A stretch of 64,000 nt of DNA from Cervus elaphus (lineage: Eukaryota; Chordata; Mammalia; Artiodactyla; Cervidae). The notes below the pieces were generated by a model that was not told the DNA's origin, did not search any database, and worked only from the letters and a program-made list of their open reading frames with translations. This document shows positions 54,377 through 64,000 of the stretch, piece after piece. Positions within the stretch are counted from its first letter, which is position 1. Every line of letters begins with the position of its first letter. Made by a program: the position numbers and the translations under genes. The DNA lies in NCBI RefSeq assembly GCF_910594005.1, contig NC_057823.1:65160015-65224014 (forward strand), written 5' to 3'.

Positions 54377-56500
54377 GCAAAATACAGACTTAAATTTAAG
54401 AAAGTAGGGAAAACCACTAGACCACTCAGTATGACCTAAATAAAATCCCTTACAGTTATACAGTGGAAATGACAAATACATTCAAGGGATTAGATCTGTT
54501 AGAGTGCCTGTAGAACTATGGACAGAGGTTCATGACACTGTACAGGAGGCAGAGATCAAGACCACTCCCAAGAAAGAGAAATGCAAAAAGGCAAAATGGT
54601 TGTCTGAGGAGGTCTTACAAATAGCTGAGAAAAGTAGAGAAGTGAAAGGCAAAGGAGAAAAAGAAAGATATACCCATTTGAATGCAGAGTTCCAAAAACA
54701 GCAAGGAGAGATAAGAAAGCCTTCCTCAGTGATCGATGTAAAGATATAGAGGAAAACAATAGAATGAGAAAGACTAGATATCTCCTCAAGAGAATTAGAG
54801 ACACCAAGGGAACATTTCATGCAAAGATGGGCACAATAAAGGACAGAAACGATATGGACCTAACAGAAACAGGAGATATTAAAAAGAGGTGCCAAGAGTA
54901 CACAGAAGAACTACTCAAAAAAAAAAAAAAAAAATCTTCATGACTCAGATAACCATGATAGTGTGATCACTCACCTAGAGCCAGACATCCTGGAATGTGA
55001 AGTCAAGTGGGCCTTAGGACGCATCACTACAAACAAAGCTAGTGGAGGTGATGGAATTCCAGCTGAGTTATTTCAAGTCATCATATTTCAAAATATGATG
55101 TTTTGAAAGTGCTGCACTCAATATGCCAGTAAATTTGGAAAACTCAGCAGTGGCCACGGGACTGGAAAAGGTCAGTTTTCATTCTAATCCCAAAGAAAGG
55201 CAATGCCAAAGAATATTCAAACCATTGCACAGTTGCACTCATCTCACTTGCTAGCAAAGAAATGCTCAAAATTCTCCAAGCCAGGCTTCAACAGTACGTG
55301 AACCATGAACTTCCACATGTTCAAGCTGGATTTAGTAAAGGCAGACGAAACAGAGATCAAATTGCCACTGTTCGTTGGATCATAGAAAAAGCAAGAGAGT
55401 TCCATAAAAACATCTACTTCTGCTTTATTGACTACACCAAACCTTTGACTGTGTGGATCACAATACACTGTGGAAAATTCTCAGAGATAGAAATATCAGA
55501 CCACCTGACCTGCCTCCTCAGAAATCTGTATGCAGGTCAAGAAGCAACAGTTAGAACCAAGCAGGGAACAACAGACTGGTTCCAAATTGGGAAAGGAGTA
55601 CATCAAGGCTGTATATAGTCACCCTGCTTTTTTTTAACTTATATGCAGAGTACATTATGTGAAATGCCAGACTGGATGAAGTACAAGGTGAAATCAAGAC
55701 TATTGGGAGAAATATCAATAGCCTCAGACATGGAGATGATACCACCCTTATGGAAGAAAGTGAAGAGAAACTAAAGAACCTCTTGATGAAAGTGAAAGAG
55801 GAGAGTGAAAAAGTTGGCTTAAAACTCAACATTCAAAAAACAGATCATGGCATCTGGTCCCATCACTTCATGGCAAATACATGGGGAAACAATGGAAACA
55901 GTGACAGACTTTACTGCAGCTCCAAAATCAGTGCAGATGGTGACAGCAGTCATGAAATTAAAAGACACTTGCTCCTTGGAAGAAAAGCTATGACCAAACT
56001 AGACAGCATATTAAAAACTAGAGACATTACTTTGCTGACAAATTTCCATTTGTCAAAGTTACGGTTTTTCCAGTAGTCATGTATGGATGTGAGATTTCGA
56101 CCATAAAGAAAGCTGAGTGCTGAAGAATTGACGCTTTTGAACTGCGGTGTTGGAGAAGACTCTTGAGAGCCCCTTGGACAGCAAGGAGATCAAACCAGTC
56201 AAACCTAAAGGAAATCAATCCTTAATATTCATTGGGAGGACTGATGCTGAAGTTCCAATACTTTGGCCACCTGATGTGAATAACTGACTCATTGGAAAAG
56301 ACCCTGATGCTGGGAAAGATTTAAGGTGAGAGGAGAAGGGGACGACAAAGAGTGAGATGGTTGGGATGCATCACTGACTCAAAGGACATGACTTTGAGCA
56401 ATCTCTGGGATGGACTTGGTGATGGACATAGAAGCCTGATGTGCTGCAGTCCATGGTGTTGCAAAGAATCGGACACAACTGAGTGACAAATTGAACTGAA
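54377..56500 (+). mobile_element. BovB LINE (2.1 kb), 5'-truncated
   Basis: Sense BovB starting between the endonuclease and the linker ('gcaaaatacagacttaaatt'), continuing through RT and C-terminal regions to 'gagtgacaaattgaactgaa'. 'tgcaaaata' occurs just before the start as well (54352-54360), but no clean TSD is seen. It shares an almost identical block with the BovB at 25132. Confidence 0.95.
54400..56470 (+). pseudogene. BovB RT polyprotein relic
   Basis: Linker piece of 81 codons at 54504-54749. An 18-A run near 54917-54934 disrupts the frame as in the 25132 copy. An RT piece of 118 codons at 55262-55618 has GFSKGRRNRDQIA, with the frame shifted right after FIDYTK (about 55440). The RT box reads HGDD instead of YADD (55729-55740). 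A 108-codon C-terminal piece lies at 55750-56076. Multiple frameshifts and stops; non-functional. Minus-strand frames are shadows. Confidence 0.85.
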
Positions 56501-57039
56501 TATTTAAGAACAGTACCCAAGTAGTATATATGGGTGAGGGCTTGCACATTCTGATGGGAGTAAAATTTGTCGTCTAAGGAGATTCACCCACATTCATGTT
56601 TCTAATACTTTTTGACAGTCCCCAGCATATGTTGTACATGTTTTCACTACCCATATCCAGATGGGGTAGAAGAGTTCTAGTTCCAACCAATGTCATGGGT
56701 AGGGCATATTTCCTTATTGTATGCCCAGGGATATCTTTTCTATAGCCTTTCCATTGGCATGGTAATGCCCCATTATCTTTTAGTTTTATAGTTTTTTTTT
56801 TTTTTTAAGGAGAATTAAAATATTTTTTTGGTCCAGTGTTATTAGCAGATTTTTGGGCAATGTAAGCAAAACAGTTTGGAGAATCTAGCTCATTATTCCT
56901 AGGAGTAGATGATAGAAAGATAAGGGAACTACAAATTATTCAATGATTGTTCAGAGAAGATTTTTTTTTTTTTTCATCCTATCCAAAAGACTCATTTTGG
57001 AGACAAACACAATAATAAGAGTGACCATAGAAAGCATAT
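56501..57039. other. Unassigned DNA
   Basis: Poly-T runs near 56792-56806 and 56960-56973. No recognised feature. Confidence 0.5.
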
Positions 57040-57185
57040 TTACTGGTATAAGCTCTATTTTATGAATGAGGCACTAAGCAAAGAAGTTAAACTAACTTCC
57101 TGAAATCACCCAGACAGCAAAAAGTAAAGCTAAGATAAAAAGCCACACAGACAATCTACTAAGCTCACATTCTTAACCATGACAA
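57040..57185 (-). mobile_element. MIR SINE (antisense)
   Basis: 'aagctctattttatgaatga', 'ggcactaagcaaagaagtta', 'aactaacttcctgaaatcac', 'ccagacagcaaaaagtaaag' and 'ctcacattcttaaccatgac' in reverse-complement MIR order. Confidence 0.75.
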
Positions 57186-58779
57186 AAGCATGATAATTTT
57201 TGGCTCCATCCATGCAATGATATGGAAATTACTTTATTACACAGAATCTCTTGATACATCACTCTATCACCTGGCCCTAACTTTTTTAGTTTTATCTTTA
57301 AATATTCCCTTGACAAACTAGGTATTTCGTATTTTTAACACTCTTCTCCTTTCAATGCCGTGGTTGTCTGGTATCTGCTTTAGTTTCTTCTCCTTAGACA
57401 CATTATACCTTACTCATCATTACCTATCCAAATATTTTCATTCTTCAAGTACTAGTATAAACACCATCTCTCTAAGACTCTGGTATATAAAACACCAGAC
57501 ACGGGCAGTTTCATTATTGTGCCAGTTTTATTTTTAAAGTGAAGAAATGAGGTTGTGATGATTTAAACAACTTGGTTATCCCAAAACTGGCATACTGTCA
57601 GGCAGGATTGATTCCTTAAATCTTTGCCGCCCAAAGTCTGTGTCTCTAACCCTTATCCTGTGTGTATCTCCTGTATTCTAATACAAATGTCCTTTGTATG
57701 AACTTCCTGAGGTTTCTTTCCACTTTATACCTCGAAGGCACATTCTTTCAGGAGATGCCTTATCTTTCTCACTGTAGAATAAACACCTTGGGACATAGGC
57801 TTTTATCTTATAGTAAGACTAGGATGATATTTATACATAGAAAGTGCACAAGCACAATCTGTCTTTTGGTAGCTGGATAGACTGTTGAATACGAGGATTA
57901 TTTCTCCAATGACTTAAAATTGTTTTTTGTTGTTGTTGTTGTTTTTGTTTTTTTAGAGTTTTCATCAATGTTTAGTATCTCCTGTGAATAACTACTTTAT
58001 TACCCTTGGTGAGATGTTCCATATTAGATTGAGGTCTGCAGATTTCTGAAAGGACCTTCCCTGGTTTTTTAATTACTGATTGTGAGATAAGCCCTGATTA
58101 GCAAACAATGATCTATAAATTACAAAGACACTGTTACTGGTTACAGGGCACTTGGAAAATTACAAGAAAATTGATGGTGTTTAATGAATAGTAGGAAAAA
58201 AAATTTAAGGTCATCCTTTCACTTATCAATTAGTTACCAATTTTAAGTCTTTAAAAGTATTTGGCAACTGTCCAAATGCTGAAAGAAGCCACATAGTTTA
58301 CAAGTAAATTGGGAATGAATGTAGGTAAAGGCATAGACTAGGAGAAGTGTAGAAAGATCAGTATTTGCTGCTATACTTGTTACACTGTATACATGACTAT
58401 GTTAATCCTGCTGGTAATGCTCATCATAAACAGGTGAAACTAATTACCCAGTAGGGAGTCACAGAGCACTGGCCTCTAAACTTACTTATAAAACCTTATG
58501 AGGTATCCTTTCAAACAGGAACTTGGTGTCTAATTAACACACAAGAGCAATGTGCCTATTAAACTGGAAATATAGCCATCTGGAGAGACATTTAAACACA
58601 TTATTTCTTATCTTGGATGCAAAGATAACCACCACTCTTAATTTTTAAAGCCTCCAGTGAGACTCTGGCGCACTGAAGTGTTTGTATGCTCCCCACAGTT
58701 GCACTGCAGAGACAAAGGTGCCCAATGATGTGCTCTGACAACTGGGCTGCATGGATGAGCCTTCTGCAGATTGGGAGGT
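57186..58779. other. Unassigned DNA
   Basis: A TTG/T-rich tract spans 57922-57953. Frames at 57355-57537 and 57662-57880 have no recognisable family. Confidence 0.45.
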
Positions 58780-58885
58780 TCAGGGCTTTCTTCTACATTC
58801 TGGGCCTTAGATTTCTTATCTTTAAAAAGAAGAATCTGGACTCAATAATCTCTAAAGTTCATTTCAGTTCTAAAATTTGTGATGA
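58780..58885 (+). mobile_element. Possible MIR-family fragment
   Basis: 'gggccttagatttcttatct', 'ttaaaaagaagaatctggac', 'tcaataatctctaaagttca' and 'tttcagttctaaaatttgtg' resemble a common old mammalian SINE tail. Low confidence. Confidence 0.4.
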
Positions 58886-59072
58886 CATTGTACATGGCAG
58901 GTTTTTATCAGCAGGTAATTCTGTTGCTGCTTTTCTTATAAAATCAACTTCAGACCCCTTTTGTGACTAAGTAAACAGCTTTCATACACAGCTGAAAATG
59001 TGGAGAGACAAATGCATAAGATACAAGCTATAATATGACCAGGAAAACTGTTGAGGACTGTTATGGAATTAA

Positions 59073-59889
59073 ACTGGGCTGGATGAATCACAAGCTGGAA
59101 TCAAGATTGCAAGGAGAAATATCAACAACCTAAGATTTACAGATGATACCACACTAATGGCAGAAAGTGAAGAGGAACTAAAGAGCTTCTTGATGAGAGT
59201 GAAAAAGTTGGCTTAAAACTGAACATTCAAAAAATGAAGATCATGGCATTTGGTTCCATCACTTCATGGCAAATACAAAGGGAAAAAGTGGAAAGAGTGA
59301 TATATTTTATTTTCTTGGGCTCCAAAATTATTGCAGATGGTGACTGTAGCCAGAAAATTAAAAGACACCTGCTCCTTGGAAAGAAAGCTATGACAAACAT
59401 AGACAGCATATTAAAAACCAGAGACATCACTTTGTACACAAAGGTCCACATAGTGAAAGCTATGGTTTTTCCAGTAGTCATGTAGGGATGTGAGAGTTGA
59501 ACCATAAAGAAGGCTGAGCACCAAAGAATTTATATCTTCAAACTGTAGTGTTGGAGAAGAGTCTTGAGAGTCCCTTGGACTGCAAGGAGATCAAACCAGT
59601 TAATCCTAAAGGAAATCAACCCTGAATTTTCATTGGAAGGACTGATGCTGAAGCTCCAATACTTTGGCCACCTGATGTGAAGAGCTGATTCATTGGAAAA
59701 GACCCTGATGCTAGGAAAGGTAAGGGCAGGAGAAGGGGACAACAGAAGATGAGATGGTTAGATAGCCTCACTGACTCAATGGACATGAGTTTGGGCAAAC
59801 TCCAAGAGACAGTGGAGGACAGAGGAACCTGGCATGCTGCAGCCCAAGGGATCACAAAGAGTTGGACGTGACTTGGTGACTGAACAACA
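59073..59889 (+). mobile_element. BovB LINE, 5'-truncated (0.8 kb)
   Basis: Starts in the RT region ('gggctggatgaatcacaagc') and ends 'ttggtgactgaacaac'. The RT box is changed to FTDD (59136-59147). No clear TSD. Confidence 0.93.
59085..59860 (+). pseudogene. BovB RT/C-terminal relic
   Basis: 83-codon piece at 59234-59485 with SITSWQIQREKVERV and FLGSKIIADGDCS, ending in a stop at 'catgtagggatg' where other copies read Tyr. The C-terminal continuation has several stops. Antisense frames at 59227-59505, 59530-59742 and 59616-59855 are shadows. Confidence 0.8.
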
Positions 59890-59934
59890 CTTAGGCAAAC
59901 AAATGATGATAAGGAAGAAGACTAACATTTGGTA

Positions 59935-60165
59935 AATTTTTACTGTGCTCCAGGTAGCTGCTCTTAGTGTTTTGGAGATAATATTTTAATTGATTTCCCA
60001 GACTATCCTAAGAGGCTAGCACTATAACCACCCTCATAATACAGATGAGGAAACTGAAGCCCATAAGTCAGATAACTGTCTTAAAATCACACATCTGTTC
60101 AGTGGCAGAAATTGGATTTGAATCCAGGGAGTCTAGCTTCAAACATTGCTCTCTTCAGGCCAATT
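59935..60165 (-). mobile_element. MIR SINE (antisense), near full length
   Basis: 'tactgtgctccaggtagctg', 'attttaattgatttcccaga', 'ctatcctaagaggctagcac', 'acagatgaggaaactgaagc', 'aaaatcacacatctgttcag' and 'tggcagaaattggatttgaa' are all present in order. Among the best-preserved MIRs here. Confidence 0.9.
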
Positions 60166-60677
60166 TTCTGCCTCTTGAAAATGGAGTGGGTTTGAAACCA
60201 TGCCTAAAGAGTCCCCAAAGGAGATGAGAACATCAGTAAACTTAAAGCAAATATTCTTTTTCCCATTTAGTGAACTTATAAACTTAACCAAAGTGCAAGG
60301 AAACTCTGACAAAAGGAGCTAGAACACATACACTAAGATGAAGGCTTAAGAAATTTCCATTACTCCCAAATTGTACCCTGGATTCCTTACTGAGGTAGAA
60401 ATTACTAGGCAGTCAGTGTAGAACTCTAAGACCTCAGTCGTGTTTTCAGTAAACATCCCACTCCATTGTCCTGAATTGCTGAAATGTGCCTTTAGTCTGA
60501 TAAATTATCAGCACTCAGATCCAGGGAAGGGCAGTAATTAAATTCTGTTCCATGTGCTTGAGGGAAAAAAAAAAAAAAAGAAAAAAAACAACAACTGGTG
60601 ATCATTAATCTTAAGCCCATACATTTGGTCCATGGTAAAATGGCCAGAGGGCATGAGTAAGGGTGGTGACTTCCAAG
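60166..60677. other. Unassigned DNA
   Basis: A-rich run near 60565-60594. No recognised gene or repeat. Confidence 0.5.
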
Positions 60678-60683
60678 GATCTT

Positions 60684-60797
60684 CAGTTCAGTTCAGTTGT
60701 TCAGTCGTGTTGACTCTTTGCGACTCCATGAATCGCAGCACGCCAGGCCTCCCTGTCCATCAGCAACTCCCAGAGTTTACTCAAACTCATGCCCATC
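60684..60797 (-). mobile_element. Very short BovB 3' end (antisense)
   Basis: About 114 bp: 'cagttcagttcagttgttca', 'gactccatgaatcgcagcac', 'gccaggcctccctgtccatc', truncated at 'ctcatgcccatc'. 'gatct' flanks both sides (60678-60682 and 60798-60802), a minimal TSD. Retained CpGs suggest it is fairly young. Confidence 0.92.
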
Positions 60798-60839
60798 GAT
60801 CTAGAGAAGCCATACAGATGTTAAGTATCTTGACCTTTA

Positions 60840-61035
60840 AATTGGTTGGTAAGAAATAATGTGATTTAAGGAAGGATATAAGTCCCACCTTGGGGGTACA
60901 CTTTACCCTCTCTCAGTGCCTGTGATGAGAGTTTTGTACTTTCCTCCTCTTAAATAAATACTCTTCACTTGTTACCATGAGTGTTTGTGGATTCCATTCT
61001 TCAGCTCCTTGGACAAGAACTCAGATTCCTGTCTC
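60840..61035 (+). mobile_element. Possible old LTR 3' region
   Basis: 'ttgtactttcctcctcttaa', a polyadenylation signal in 'aataaatactcttcacttgt', then 'gagtgtttgtggattccatt' and 'cagctccttggacaagaact' resemble the R/U5 part of a gammaretrovirus-like LTR. No ends or TSD are visible. Confidence 0.4.
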
Positions 61036-61399
61036 ATTACCACTTCAGTTCTACAATATCAGTGTAGGAAAGGAAAGACTCAAGACAAAAGAGAAGGGTT
61101 TCCTGGAAAGCTGGTTGTGTCATTTCCAGGAGGGCAGACCCTAACCGCAATCACTCCTCTCACGATAAGAACAAAACACAGTGTAGAGAGAGAGAGAAAA
61201 ATATTGACACATAGCTTTGGAAGTAAAGTGATTCTACCATTAGCAAAACTTTCCCAATAAACGTATTAGAATTTGGCCAATCAGATTTATATATTTTCCT
61301 GGGAATAGGATGTGGGATGGAAGAATGGGTGGGAAGAAAAGCAAAGAATGTCTTTTCCTTCCTAGAGGCTCGTGATTTCTATTGCACTGGGAGAAATCC

Positions 61400-61545
61400 A
61401 GACAGATTTATTGATAGAGACAAAGTTTGAAGTGAGCCCAGGGTTTCTGTAGGTTGAGATGAGAAATGGGTATTCCAGACAGAAAACTCAATGTGCAAAG
61501 GCAAAGACTGTGTGAGCAAGTGAGAAGACTACAGCGTAGGCAGAG
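61400..61545 (-). mobile_element. Possible L2 LINE fragment (antisense)
   Basis: 'gggtattccagacagaaaac' and 'caatgtgcaaaggcaaagac' match the reverse complement of the L2 'gggcctttgcactt...cctggaat' region. The flanks are diverged. Confidence 0.5.
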
Positions 61546-62984
61546 GGTAGTGGGATTAGATAAGACAGAAATTAAAAAAAAAAATGGAGTCTCATTAGAT
61601 AAGACTAGTTAAAGAAATAACTATGTAATATTTCTCTCTACAAATATAATTGGAAGTTTGTTGCTGGGGGGAGGAGAGTCTGAGATTTGGAGAGCAACAG
61701 GGTTGTCAGAATTTCCCTATTTCATTCTATTTGACCAGCTGTTATAGACAGTTATAAAGCCAACCAGACTGCTTCAAGGCAGCCCTTTGGCTGGCTTTAA
61801 ATACTGTGCTCTGGTCCCCTGCAGTACTTCTCCTTTCAGTCTGCTCTTTGTCGTGGTGAGAGGACATCCCCAGAGGTCAAGTCAAGTCTGCCTTTCTCCT
61901 TTGCCTTCCCTGATCACAAACTGTTTTATTCAAAAGCTACTCCCTGCATGACTGCCTCCTTTCCTTAAGTTTGAATAAGCAATTGTTGCCTCAGGGTGGT
62001 TCAGAAAGCAGCCCCCACAGCACCGAGCATTTATCATCTCCTTCCTCAGCAAGTAAGAGCCAAGAAAAACCTAAAGACATGTTATTCTCCATTTGAAGGA
62101 GCAGCAGGGACAGCACAGTGTTTCCACAGGAGGGAGCAATTAAACAGAATGAGTAGCACAATGACATTTCCAAAGTCAGATGGAAGATTTGGAGAGCCTC
62201 CATCATCAGTCAGTAAGTAGACAGTGATTTAGGCAGAGGCTGGGATTCCCAACTAAGACAAGATAGTTATTGTGTGGCCAAGGGATAGGGACAGGAACTA
62301 GGGACAGTGCTATTTTCTCTGACTGATCATTCCTTACTGCAGCCCCTGGATGATCCATATATACCCGTGGTAGCAAAGGGCAGAGTACCAGTGTGGGTCA
62401 CATCTTTTGGTCCTTTCAATCCAAGAGTTAAAGTGGTCAATAAATGTGTGACATTACAGCCAGCTGTCATAGAAGGAGTCCAGGAATCAGAGACAGATCT
62501 CTTTGGCTAGAACTCAAAATATACTACTTACTTAATCGAAGTTCAGAGTTCTTAAACTGCCAACTTCGGGGTCAAAAGTAGCTTGAGGGCATAAGTTGCT
62601 TAGGTTACACACATACAACTTTTTTTTTTTTCAAGTTTGCTTTGGGTGCTAAAATTTAAACACTGGGAAATTTCACATATTAATCTAGTGTTCCAGCTTC
62701 TCTTGGCAGAAGTTGTGTGGCCCTTAGTACACCTAGCTTCCAAGTCCTCTGTCTATGGTGCTGATTATTTATTACTGTTTTCCAACAATAAATAAGAGTT
62801 ATCTGCATTTATTATGCTTTCAAGGGACTTTTTTCCCCTTCGTGTTTGAGACATGTCCTCTATCCTTTTATTTTGAATACACTGCTAGAAAATGAAAGAC
62901 CAAAAGAGCTGCATTTTTTCACACCTTACTTTATTACATCATCTGTTTGGTCCCTTTATAGGCATTAGAGTTTGTGTCCCCCTG
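61546..62984. other. Unassigned DNA
   Basis: A TATA-like 'ggctttaaatactgtgct' lies near 61792 without supporting promoter features. Overlapping + and - frames occupy 61991-62220 and another is at 62307-62510; neither belongs to a family I can support. Confidence 0.4.
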
Positions 62985-63205
62985 TGGTAATAGCTTACAT
63001 TATTCCACACTCTGTATGTGCCAGGAATTCTTCTGGTCCCTACATATTAACTCATTCAACAAAGTATGTAGCCACTACTCAGTACTCGCTTTATCTCCAG
63101 TTTGCAGATGAAGAAACCAAGGCACTAAGATATTAGGAAACTTAATCAAGGTCACACAGCTATTGTGACCTTGGGCTCAAACCCAGATATTCTGGCTCCA
63201 GAATT
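62985..63205 (-). mobile_element. MIR SINE (antisense), near full length
   Basis: 'gtaatagcttacattattcc', 'ctctgtatgtgccaggaatt', 'catattaactcattcaacaa', 'cagtttgcagatgaagaaac', 'aaggtcacacagctattgtg' and 'ggctcaaacccagatattct' in reverse-complement MIR order. Confidence 0.9.
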
Positions 63206-63317
63206 GAGTCAGAACCTCCCCCAAAATACTGCTTCTATCATAGCAATCCAATGAGAACAGAAAGAGAAACAACCATAGTGAACACTGGACATATCTCTGC
63301 CATTTAAAAGCAGCATG

Positions 63318-63688
<371 letters not shown>

Positions 63689-63700
63689 AAAAGCAGTATG

Positions 63701-64000
63701 GCTCATTCTTATGATAGGCCATTTAGGTACCTCACATTATTAAAAAGTTGATGGAGAGCAAGCTGTCCTTAGCACAAACATGCATGCAATAGAAGCAAGA
63801 TACAAATGATAAAGTGAATTCTCCTTGAGCTGGAAAGTTACAGCTCATTTGTCTCCTATTATTTATGCTCAATTTCACAAATTTTGTTCAATGAGCTTTT
63901 ACTGTTATCAGAGAAAATAAGTTACATTCAACAAAATATTATTGCAGCTACAGATAAGAAGAATAATTCACAATGCCTCTCCATCCTGAGTGTGCTGGAG
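63701..64000. other. Unassigned DNA
   Basis: No recognised feature to the end of the window. Confidence 0.5.

Noticed and set aside
1945..60797. CRISPR-like spaced repeats
   Set aside because: The recurring similar segments are dispersed SINE/LINE tails in both orientations with irregular spacing and TSDs, in a mammalian genome.
62307..62510. 67-codon frame with an FGPF motif reminiscent of pyroglutamyl-peptidase
   Set aside because: The similarity is limited to a few residues, the expected continuation is absent, and no exon structure supports it.

Overview
This window is repeat-rich mammalian nuclear DNA from a ruminant, most likely a bovid (cattle, sheep, goat or a relative). The evidence is the repeat content: many copies of the BovB (RTE-type) LINE, its tRNA-derived SINE partners Bov-tA and Bov-A2, two older cetartiodactyl CHR-2-type SINEs, ruminant L1 tails and a ruminant-type solo LTR. 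No complete protein-coding gene, tRNA, rRNA, CRISPR array, operon or prokaryotic feature is visible. Most longer open frames are relics of retrotransposon reverse transcriptases, antisense shadows of them, or translations of a TG microsatellite. The window looks intergenic or deeply intronic. I assigned families from remembered consensus sequences, not from a search.

Layout. 0-5 kb holds unassigned A+T-rich DNA, Bov-tA and MIR copies and a CHR-2 SINE with clear target-site duplications (TSDs). 6.5-7.85 kb is a 5'-truncated BovB holding a short L1 tail. 8.9-16 kb holds old MIR, L2, L1M and MaLR-like relics plus BovB 3' ends, Bov-tA copies and a second CHR-2. 15.9-18.65 kb is an insertion cluster: Bov-tA, an AT microsatellite, a solo LTR (TGTTG...CAACA with 4-bp TSDs), a 134-bp BovB tail, an older LTR and a Bov-tA/Bov-A2 composite. 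19.5-22.7 kb is old L1M. 24.4-28.1 kb is a three-level nest: L1M 3' end, interrupted by Bov-tA, interrupted by a 2.9-kb BovB. 31.35-34.23 kb is an antisense BovB split by a 2.0-kb L1 with a perfect 16-bp TSD, followed by an oppositely oriented BovB tail. 35-47 kb alternates BovB, Bov-tA, MIR, L2 and an MLT1-type LTR with long unassigned stretches. 47.9-50.4 kb is decayed L1M bearing an antisense BovB. 54.4-56.5 and 59.1-59.9 kb are further BovB copies. 63.3-63.7 kb is an L1 tail whose 3' UTR carries about 91 uninterrupted TG units.

How the parts relate. BovB and L1 supply the retrotransposition machinery. Bov-tA and Bov-A2 share the BovB 3' tail and are generally taken to be mobilised by it; CHR-2 copies with A tails and TSDs fit L1-type mobilisation. 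Every coding relic is broken by stops, frameshifts, truncation or lost catalytic residues, so nothing here looks autonomously active. TSDs let the order of several insertions be read directly. Three exon-like islands (37.83-37.99, 51.97-52.02 and 53.06-53.60 kb) are the only hints of host genes and are weak. I found no novel biological system; the notable observations concern nested insertions, a possible gene-conversion tract between BovB copies, an inverted pair of BovB tails and a very long microsatellite.
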